A DNA stretch of 64,000 bases from Haliotis asinina (Eukaryota; Mollusca; Gastropoda; Lepetellida; Haliotidae). The translations under genes and the position numbers were made by a program. Below are positions 55,386 through 64,000 of the stretch, piece by piece. Every line of letters begins with the position of its first letter. Position 1 is the stretch's first letter. The notes under the pieces are model-generated. The model was not told where the DNA came from and searched no databases. It was given only the letters and a program-made list of their open reading frames with translations. The DNA is taken from positions 15,303,001-15,367,000 of the forward strand of contig NC_090287.1 of NCBI RefSeq assembly GCF_037392515.1, in the 5' to 3' direction.

Positions 55386-56791
55386 CACTCTTAAAAAGAA
55401 GAAACGCAAAATGAAACTCAAAATGATACTTACACTTTTGTTCACATATGTAAACTCAAACATTTGTTTAGGGTTGCACATTGTTTCTGGAATGTGTTAG
55501 AAGAACATGCTTGATCAAACTCAACCAAAATGATTTTGGACGGCTTTATCAATCAGGATTGTCATGATATGCGTGGATGTCATGCAGCACTAATATCAGA
55601 CACAATGGTTGTTTCTCAAGTGCAAAGCATGAGTACAGCATGTGACTATAAAAAACCCAAATGAATCTCACAATTTCATCCACGATCTTTGCAAATACTG
55701 TACAGGAAAATGGGACGTCTCAATGCTGCCGATCGAAATCAGGCAACTGCACGATTGCAAGCTGGAGAATCAAAGTGTGAGATGGCACAATAACTCGATT
55801 GTGGGATCGATTTCGTCAAACAAATTCGACATATGACCGTCCAAGATCAGGAAGACCTAGGCACCACACCTGCCCAAGATCGGTACATCCGAGTAACCTA
55901 ACTATGTGACCGCCATCGTATCGCCCGGGACACAGCACAAGAACAGTTTGAATCCTGAAGAGTGTCTGATCAGACAATCAGGAACCGTCTCCGAGAAGTA
56001 GGAATACGTGCCAAACGTCCAAACGTTGTCCCGTCCTTGACAGGACTACATCGACGTCGACGAGTGAGATGGTGTAATACGGTGCTGCCATGGATCCTGG
56101 CAAACTGGAGGCGCATATGGTTTAGCGATGAATCCAGTTATCTCCTTAGGCGAGACCGTGTCTACAGACGACGTCATGAACGATTTGCTCCTAACAGCAT
56201 CAGACAGATTCGGTGGGGGAGTGTTATGGTGAGGGGGGAGATCTCAACTTGTGCTTGTCCAAGGCAATCGGACGGCCAATCGATACATCGACCAGATTCT
56301 CCGTCCGCACGTCCTTCACCTTGTTGACCGTCAACCATAGCTCTTCCAACAGGACAACGCCAGGCCCCACACAGCACGTGCCACCGTGGACTACCTGGCC
56401 AAGGACAACATCAGTATCCACCTTTGGGATCAGATCGATAGACGGGTACGTTGGCGTCGTAATCCACCACAGAATCTTCAAAAGTTGTTCCACATGTTGC
56501 AGGAGGAATGGAGAAGGATTCCACAATAAAACATCCAACGACTGATTCGAGGTGTCGAAGAGTGGTAGCAGCTGGAGGTGGTCATACGAGGTACTGACTT
56601 CAACACCACCTGGTGGACAACAGTAATGACTGTGATGACTGTCATTCTCATGAAATATGGACAAGATAGCAATGCATTGCCCCACAAAATTTCATTCATG
56701 TATCTTTGTTTTCCGCTGATCTACAACATGTCCTTGAATAACACCAAATTTCCATTGATATTTGGGTTTTGCGTTTCTTTTTTGAAGAGTG
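55386..56791 (+). mobile_element. Tc1-like transposon, decayed
   Basis: Left end CACTCTTAAAAAGAAGAAAC matches the inverse of the right end (CACTCTTCAAAAAAGAAACG on the opposite strand), with a few mismatches over about 24 bp. TA flanks both ends (55384-55385, 56792-56793). About 1.4 kb, the usual Tc1 size. Confidence 0.85.
55710..56529 (+). pseudogene. Tc1-family transposase, inactivated
   Basis: Starts with ATG at 55710 in MGRLNAADRNQATARLQAGE, the first helix-turn-helix. The second DNA-binding part has VSDQTIRNRLREVGIRAKRP. The catalytic domain keeps WFSDESSYLLRRDRVYRR (first Asp, codon 56127) and LFQQDNARPHTARATVDYL (second Asp, codon 56353). The segment that normally holds SPDLNPIEH, with the catalytic Glu, is deleted: the frame jumps from AKDNIS to IHLWDQIDRRVRWRRNPPQN. 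Stops occur in the N-terminal part (for example TAA after GESKCEMAQ and TGA before RVSDQT), with a frameshift between the two Asp motifs. It has more lesions than the mariner at 43397, so it is older. Confidence 0.9.
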
Positions 56792-57223
56792 TATATTCTT
56801 TAGGATAAAGAATTGTATACAAATAAAATGTAACCACGCCATGCCATCCTTTGGTCAAACCTTACACCATGATTCTGATAGTTCCATATAGAGGGAGCAT
56901 TTTTTCTGTCATTGTATAACTGAACAACGGGGACAGTTCTACGTGTAAACAACGTCTTTGTTTATCAATGTAAGCGACGTTTCGGTGAAGATGCTAACAC
57001 CATCAAACTGTCGCCAATATTTATTACACCGACTTTCAAGGATCACTCAATGAACTCATTGTATAAGGAAGCAGAATGAATATTTGAGAATTAACAAGGA
57101 AAAAAAACCTGAGAATGTATCTGTGTGTTTTGAAATACTCGTTTTCATTTACGTTGTACGATGTCAAACAAATGCGCTATTTGTCAGTGCAAGGTACATG
57201 GTAACACTATCGTATAGTTTATC
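56792..57223. other. Intergenic, no gene seen
   Basis: Contains TCAATGTAAGCGACGTTTCG (56974-56993), related to the GCGACGTTTCG motif near 42456. No gene. Confidence 0.5.
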
Positions 57224-57425
57224 TCCGCGGTGTAGTGGTTACAGCGTCTGCCAGGAGAGCGGAAGGTCGCGGGTTCAGTCCCAGTCAGCGTCAAACCAAA
57301 AGGCGTTAAAATATGGCACTTGTTGGTCCCCACCTGGCGCTCGGAATTAATGGATACAACAAGGACTGGTCGACTCACTGAGCTAGCACTATAAACCAGC
57401 TTAAGCCTGAGCTAGTACAAGGAGC
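57224..57425 (+). repeat. SINE family C (different tRNA-derived type)
   Basis: Head CTCCGCGGTGTAGTGGTTAC with box B CGCGGGTTCAGTCCCAGTC, then a body with GCACTTGTTGGTCCCCACCT, ACTGAGCTAGCACTATAAAC and CAGCTTAAGCCTGAGCTAGT. No shared tail with families A and B. The acceptor stem does not pair, so it is not a functional tRNA gene. Confidence 0.7.
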
Positions 57426-58267
57426 CATACATACACATACAAGCACGTTGTCATATGAGCGAAATATTCTTGGGTATGACGTTGAGCCCCATTTCACTCC
57501 ACCTCACCACCTTATCTCACCTCTCCCCACCTCACCACCTCATCTATTCACGACGCAAAACCATTTTAGGTCTTCAACAAAAGAAGAGGTATAAATGTAA
57601 ACTCCTAAGGTTTGTCCACCATTTTCAGGAACATTCTCGCCAAATCTTACGAAATTGTGCCCGTGTGTGAAATCAAACCCAGATCTGCGCCAAAACTTCT
57701 CCCTGGCGTCATTTTATGAACATGTGAAATTGATATCAACAATTATCAAGATGAATAATGATAAATTCTTGTACCATCGTTACTGAAAAACCCGAACACA
57801 ACAATACACAACAGAGAAAACGCTTTGTAAGTTAAAACATTTTATTGTGCCGGGTCGCAAAATATATGTTTTACATTGCATTTTGTTCACCGGAACACAA
57901 CGCTATCAATTTCAAAGTGATCACCGGCAACAGAAATATTGTGACTCTCTTTTGTCTAATCTACACAAAATATTATGACATGCATTACAGGATATGACAC
58001 ATGTTCTTAAAATAAAACTCTCTGGGACAAAATGCATATGCAAAGAAGTAGTTTTATAGATATAGCACTCCACCTTAGGTGTGGGGTTTGGGAGTGCGGG
58101 TAGTGACAAACCTTTGAGTACTGTACTTCAGGTTTTAAAGCGTGGCCTCTAGCATATCAAAGGCCCTGTCGGTTGAGGCACAAAATCTATCTCCCGAAGG
58201 TTAACCCTATTTACCGTCCATTTTTCAGATAAAAGATTATCTTTGATCTATTCCCTATTTCAATCTC
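57426..58267. other. Intergenic, no gene seen
   Basis: A CCACCTCACCACCT-type repeat near 57498-57545; otherwise nothing supported. Confidence 0.5.
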
Positions 58268-59727
58268 GGGTTTCAAGCAGAATGAGATAATATCACTGGA
58301 CAAACGAGGAAGGGTTTAAGCAGAATGTGATAGACGAGGAAGGGTTTAAGCAGAATGTGATAAACGAGGAAGGCTTTAAACAGAATGTGATAAACGGGGA
58401 AGAGTTTAAGCAGAATGTGATAAACGGGGAAGGGTTTAAGCAGAATGTGATAAACGGGGAAGGGTTTAAGCAGAATGTGATAAACGAGGAAGGGTTTAAA
58501 CAGAATGTGATAAACGAGGAAGGCTTTAAACAGAATGTGATAAACGAGGAAGGGTTTAAGCAGAATGTGATAAACGGGGAAGGGTTTAAGCAGAATGTGA
58601 TAAACGAGGAAGGGTTTAAACAGAATGTGATAAACGAGGAAGGGTTTAAACAGTATGTGATAAACGAGGAAGGGTTTAAGCAGAATGTGATAAACGGGGA
58701 AGGGTTTAAGCAGAATGTGATAAACGAGGAAGGGTTTAAACAGAATGTGATAAACGAGGAAGGGTTTAAACAAAATCAGATAATAACACTGGACAAACGA
58801 GGAAGGGTTTAAGCAGAATGTGATAGACGAGGAAGGGTTTAAGCAGAATGTGATAAACGAGGAAGGCTTTAAACAGAATGTGATAAACGAGGAAGGGTTT
58901 AAGCAGAATGTGATAAACGGGGAAGGGTTTAAGCAGAATGTGATAAACGAGGAAGGGTTTAAACAGAATGTGATAAACGAGGAAGGGTTTAAGCAGAATG
59001 TGATAAACGAGGAAGGGTTTAAGCAGAATGTGATAAACGGGGAAGGGTTTAAGCAGAATGTGATAAACGAGGAAGGGTTTAAACAGAATGTGATAAACGA
59101 GGAAGGGTTTAAGCAGAATGTGATAAACGAGGAAGGGTTTAAGCAGAATGTGATAAACGGGGAAGGGTTTAAGCAGAATGTGATAAACGAGGAAGGGTTT
59201 AAACAGAATGTGATAAACGAGGAAGGGTTTAAACAAAATCAGATAATAACACTGGACAAACGAGGAAGGGTTTAAGCAGAATGTGATAGACGAGGAAGGG
59301 TTTAAGCAGAATGTGATAAACGAGGAAGGCTTTAAACAGAATGTGATAAACGAGGAAGGGTTTAAGCAGAATGTGATAAACGGGGAAGGGTTTAAGCAGA
59401 ATGTGATAAACGAGGAAGGGTTTAAACAGAATGTGATAAACGAGGAAGGGTTTAAGCAGAATGTGATAAACGAGGAAGGGTTTAAGCAGAATGTGATAAA
59501 CGGGGAAGGGTTTAAGCAGAATGTGATAAACGAGGAAGGGTTTAAACAGAATGTGATAAACGAGGAAGGGTTTAAGCAGAATGTGATAAACGAGGAAGGG
59601 TTTAAGCAGAATGTGATAAACGGGGAAGGGTTTAAGCAGAATGTGATAAACGAGGAAGGGTTTAAACAGAATGTGATAAACGAGGAAGGGTTTAAACAAA
59701 ATCAGATAATAACACTGGACAAACGAG
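58268..59727. repeat. 30-bp satellite with 463-bp higher-order repeats
   Basis: About 48 units of 30 bp, AGGAAGGGTTTAAGCAGAAT then GTGATAAACG. A marker unit with CAGATAATAACACTGGACAA starts at 58780, 59243 and 59706, with a related one at 58287; CACTGGA is at 58294, 58787, 59250 and 59713. Intervals are 493, 463 and 463 bp. The last two blocks look almost identical in variant order. Unit length divisible by 3 leaves frames open on both strands (NEEGFKQNVI on +, LVYHILFKPF on -). Confidence 0.97.
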
Positions 59728-60512
59728 GGTGATTCATGGTTAACGACATTACGGGATATGACCAACGGGATACGCTAGCCTGAAAATGTTTTCGATACAC
59801 GTATTAATAACGATATTATCATTCCAAACAAGTATAATTATCAAACATTTAAACAGTCGAAGGTGTAAGGGCCCCTGTAATACTTTGAGTTATTCGAAGT
59901 ATCGACACAAACACAAAATAACGACGAATTATCGAATAAACGGTGAGCTCAACAGGTGATATTTCGAGACAACCGCGTTTGTATATGATAAAATCGACAT
60001 CAGCCCATAACATTATAGTAGCCCAAATGAAACAAAATAATTTGGCTTCAATGAACACGATACTATGTGGAGTGAGTGAGTCAAAGTGACGCTGTCAGTG
60101 ACCTAACTGAACGATCCTCGTTCAGGACTAACTGACGTGCTGTTCTGTTTAAGTGTCTGCCCAGTACGATAAGCCGCAAGTTACCAGGAACACAAATGAA
60201 AACAAACAGTTTGATGAGGGTTGACGTTACAATGTGACGCCATGCAAAAAAGTGTACTTTATCGCCTGATAAAGTATTGTCGGAGTCTTTGATCTTTTAG
60301 TGAAGCATCTTAGAATGTACACTATTCGTACTAATCGCTGCACAATCCTGCAATGGATCGGACAGTTTTTCTGGCACTGAATTAATTGATTCAGCTGTTC
60401 ATCGTTTTCACTATGTGAATAATGTGCTCATGACATCGTCCTTGCACTCTGAAGCTGCCTTTAGTGACGTTCTGTTATACGAATTCTACAGATGAGACGT
60501 TCTAAGCATTGT
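59728..60512. other. 3' flank of the M4 peptidase gene
   Basis: No gene. No clear poly(A) signal for the - strand gene was recognised. Confidence 0.5.
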
Positions 60513-62407
60513 TCAAACAGGACCAACATCTATTCCATGACACTCCCACATGTAGTATGCATTATTCTGACGGTTGCGGGTACGATAGTAACTCACACAT
60601 GAATAACCTCCCCTTATTTGAACGTCCTTGATGGGTTTGGGGCTCTTTGTCGACAGTTGAATTAAACACTTGTGGATATGAAAGGGAGGAGGTAGTTTGT
60701 ATTGAACGATGTCATATCCCTCTGCAATAGTCGGGGTAGTTTCGTTAATCTCAGTCCATTTGTGTTGATACACTCGTATGTAAATATCTGACTGTAGACT
60801 AGACGCGTTGATATGCACGGATTCTCCCCAAGACGGGATTTCGAGGCCAAAAACCGGCATTGTCGTATTTGACACGGTGATATTGAACAAGGTCATGTTG
60901 TGACGTAAGTAGTGCACGTGATGTTCAGGGTCACAAGGCTCGATTCCCACTTTCTTAAATGCACGTGCAAAGGGTTCTCCAGGTTGACCCATGTCGTAAG
61001 CGGAAAGCATGACGTCACACGCACCGGTTTGAAAGTTCGTCATGGGGTGCCAGTACAGTCGGTTTGCGTGCAGGAACACTCTGTAAACGTCGGCAGGGAG
61101 TAATCCATATTCATGAGCGAGGAGGTAAAACACGTGATTAAATATTCCACTGGTGTCGTGGGTGTTCATGTCGTCCCGATATTCGCTGACATGAGATAAG
61201 GATCTATTATCAAAATACCGCATTGACCCATCCACCTGTATGGCATACCCGACTCTCCAGTCGATCGTGTCGGCATACAGTTCAGCCATTTCGCCGGTTA
61301 TGTCCGAAAAGGCTTCATTGATGGCCCCTGCTTCTCCCAAATACATCAGTTGTGAATTCTGTTCTGTAATTCCGTGTGCTATCTCATGTCCTATTATGTC
61401 CAGAGAAGTGAATGGATAGGAAACACCTGGGACACCGTCCCCAAATGAACAGTTGTGGCCGTTCCAGAAGGCATTGGTGAACAGATGTGAATAGTGGACC
61501 CTGAGAATCATCTTTTTATTCAGTGGTTTGGAATCGAACCATTCTTCAAACATTTTACCAACGATGGTTCCGTGGTAGAGGGCGTCGAGTGCTGGGGAGT
61601 AGGCGCCATTTATACGGTCGCCATAACGCCTGTAGCAGTAGAATTTAGCAGTCTGTGTGAGGTAGTCCAGTTCTGTATTATACATGTCAACAACTTTCAC
61701 GTGTTTATTTTCGAGGTAGCACGTTCCACGTCTTTGTTTCAGGTCAAGACATGTCGGAGAGATACCATACTTGATTTTACCAATTTTTCTATTTCCACCA
61801 AACACTCGACCCCTCATGTATGATCGACAGGTTGCCAAGTTGTCCCATGCTCGGATTATCTCCCCTGTTTTTATGTTAATTATTCCTGTGGGCCTTTTCT
61901 TGACATGCCTGGTTTGGATTAGATACTCCAGCATGGCGACGCGGTGGGCGACGTTGTTGTCGTCCACGTAAAACTTGCGTCGTATTTTGCGGCTCCCAAT
62001 ATCATTGACATGTTCTTCATCTTTGAAGTGACGGATCAAGATGTCGAAAAGTTCATCTTTCTTCAATGAAGGCGCTCGTCGATGGACATCCTTGTGGATT
62101 TCTTGCACGAAGTGACCTTGAGCATCTAAAGGTGTTTCTCCGTCAGTTGTCATGGTAACAACAGTATCAAACACATCTTTACCTCGGTATTTTTCGACCA
62201 TTTTCAATTGTTTGGTTCCCTGGGCTGTGGTTGCTTCTGCTTGAACCTCGAAACTTTCTCCATCTGTAAGACCGAATATGTCAGCGAGAGACCCTGTTGA
62301 CCGTTTGTACCGGATGTGACGTGGGACATTACCATGGAAACTTGCAAGTCGATCTCTGGCGTTAACTCGGACGGCTGCTTTCGTGTAGGAAAACAAGACG
62401 ACTGTCA
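60513..62407 (-). CDS. Thermolysin-family (M4) zinc metallopeptidase, main exon
   Basis: Predicted secreted neutral endopeptidase. About 630 codons remain open in one exon. Residues about 25-200 form a thermolysin-type propeptide (GLTDGESFEVQAEATTAQG, KYRGKDVFDTVVTMTTDGE). The catalytic domain holds HEIAH at 341-345 (zinc ligands H341 and H345, catalytic E342) in DIIGHEIAHGITEQNS; the third ligand E365 is in GAINEAFSDITGEM, 20 residues after H345 as in thermolysin; the transition-state His is H417 in NTHDTSGIFNHVFYLLA. A C-terminal region of about 110 residues, unassigned, follows the peptidase. All catalytic residues are present. The 5' edge is a splice acceptor, not a start: reverse strand TTTTTTCCTCTTTGTTTTGCAG precedes TGACAGTCGTC, so the first codon is split (phase 1) and an upstream exon must supply the start and signal peptide. 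I could not find it in the remaining 1.6 kb. Confidence 0.92.
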
Positions 62408-62664
62408 CTGCAAAACAAAGAGGAAAAAATCAATGGCAATACGTTTCAAAGATGTAGCAAATATAAAACAAGAAAGCGGTTCACCCAACAGAGAAAAATG
62501 TGTGTTTGTTCATTTCACACTCCTGTCATTATGTGACTTGCCGTTGGAAATTATATATGTGGATCTCGAAATGTAAGCAAACGAAGGTGACTCTGATTTT
62601 GTTCACCACAAGTAATTGTACATAGAATGAAATGTGAGGAGAATCAAGACTTTCCCCATACATC

Positions 62665-62685
62665 CCCACCCCCACCCCCACCCCC

Positions 62686-62719
<34 letters not shown>
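62665..62719. repeat. (CCCCCA)n(CT)n tract
   Basis: Four CCCCCA-type units followed by about 14 CT units. Confidence 0.95.
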
Positions 62720-62720
<1 letters not shown>

Positions 62721-63565
62721 GCCCTTTACACCAACATAGGTTGCGGAAAACAAGTGTGTGCGTGTGCTCGTGTGCGCGTGTGTGTGTACTAAGGCTGATA
62801 CCAGTTGGGTGAATGTGCAAGCAGTGACATAATGGATTGCCCACATGGTATTGATGCAAGCCGGTTGAACTTGCTGAACTCGTACCAGTGTTTATCCCAC
62901 CAAAAGAAAAAGAACCGAGGATATCGACAAGGATAAAACATCTATGGTTTCTCGATCTACGGGGTGAAAAGTCATGCATGTAATATACACTATACTTGAG
63001 GGGTGACAGAAACCAGATGGGGTCTTGACTCCTCTGGCAGAGAATTCAGACGTTTAACATAATTTGAATTTCTGGAATCTTGCTTTGTGTAGGCACCTCT
63101 AGCAAACAACAGCCAGCTCAGCGATTTAAGTCTGTTTACAGCAACCGAGTGCTCGCTCCTTCTATCTCAAGGTTATCACATGCAGATGCGGAGGTGGGAG
63201 CAGGGATGGGACCCCGTACTCTAGCGACACCCAATCTCTCCGCAATAAATAAATACACACTCCGGCGTTATGAAAAACCCACAGAAACAACTTTTAATTA
63301 AATCATTTCATTTATAACAAAATAATATATATTTCATCAGCTAACAAACGCCAATTGTCCGCCGAATATGTCCGTGGAAGCATAGTTGTGATATATATGC
63401 ACCGATACCAACACATTGACACTATACGTCTCATTTGCAAGTTCTTTTCCCATTTCCCCTGTTCATACATGTATCCTTGTTAATATTCCATGGGTCATGG
63501 ATTAGCAATGTGCTATCGAGGATGTCTACACAGGACATGATCTGCTGGTAATACATGGGTGAGAT

Positions 63566-63568
<3 letters not shown>

Positions 63569-63638
<70 letters not shown>
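63569..63638. repeat. (GT)n microsatellite, about 35 units
   Basis: An uninterrupted GT dinucleotide run of about 70 bp. Confidence 0.98.
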
Positions 63639-64000
63639 AAGGGTGCTCAAGTTTATTCCCTACCACCCCTTTTGTTCTAAATGTTTATAGAATGACCATT
63701 GAAACTCTCGTGAAAATGGATGTCAATGAGCTGTGTTTGTGTGGAAGTGAGATGTAAATACAATATTGTGTCTATCTATCGGGAAAAGACGTATTTCACA
63801 GGCGTGCCACAACTGCATTTTTCAGCTTAATAATGTTTTGATACGTTTTGTATTGCTTAGGTCAATTTCAAGTTATCAAATATGTGTCTTTACAGTGTAT
63901 TTCTCTCCCTGTGTCGCTGTGACGAACGAACACTTTATCCACAAGGCTACCAGAAAACTGTACAAAATCTGTTATGTGAGCTCTTTTAACAGAGCATAAG

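Larger units (their letters stand above)
62408..64000. other. 5' intron or flank of the M4 gene
   Basis: The splice acceptor (CAG at 62408-62410 on the - strand) starts this region. It contains simple repeats at 62665-62719 and 63569-63638. No first exon with a signal peptide was recognised. Confidence 0.5.

Noticed and set aside
57224-57300. Functional tRNA gene
   Set aside because: Box A- and B-like sequences are present but the acceptor ends do not pair and a SINE body follows.
58273-59765. Long open frames of 149-178 codons on both strands in the 30-bp satellite
   Set aside because: Unit length divisible by three keeps all units in frame on both strands; simultaneous openness of opposite strands and no non-repeat domain argue against genes.

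Overview
The window looks like gene-poor, repeat-rich nuclear DNA of a marine gastropod, most likely an abalone-like vetigastropod. The evidence is an AT-rich background, coding sequences interrupted by introns, metazoan genes, and more than 20 copies of tRNA-headed SINEs with the tail GCGGCGTAAAACTAAACTC followed by CTCA repeats, which I associate with Haliotis. The species assignment is inference; no database was searched. Three intact protein-coding units can be supported. Two are tandem paralogues of the Golgi GPI-GalNAc transferase PGAP4/TMEM246 (40322-41626 and 46879-48210, both + strand, each one uninterrupted reading frame with a first membrane segment, an EDD motif and a membrane-segment pair inside the catalytic domain). 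The third is a thermolysin-family (M4) zinc metallopeptidase on the - strand (60513-62407), whose first exon lies upstream of a clear splice acceptor. Layout: 1-4.8 kb holds SINEs of two families and a tRNA-Leu-like SINE head. 4.87-5.93 kb is a 110-bp minisatellite. 6.07-8.86 kb is a DNA element with roughly 380-bp terminal inverted repeats (TIRs) around a decayed gene of an uncharacterised family. 9-32 kb is intergenic DNA with scattered SINEs and several tandem arrays (52-bp, 88-bp and others). 32.3-35.1 kb holds 30-bp and 44-bp arrays. 35-40 kb is AT-rich with no recognised gene. 40.3-48.2 kb is the PGAP4-like pair, separated by a palindromic MITE, a SINE and a mariner (DD34D) element with perfect 22-bp TIRs. 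48.5-55.2 kb holds simple repeats, 22-bp and 24-27-bp arrays and core-type SINEs. 55.4-56.8 kb is a decayed Tc1-like element, 57.2 kb a third SINE type, 58.3-59.7 kb a 30-bp satellite with 463-bp higher-order repeats, and 60.5-62.4 kb the M4 protease. The two PGAP4-like genes should act in the same step (side-chain GalNAc addition to GPI anchors in the Golgi). The M4 protease is expected to be secreted and has no visible functional link to them. The candidates for something undescribed are the long-TIR element with its HEDADAR-motif gene, and the way tandem arrays here appear to start inside SINEs and MITEs.
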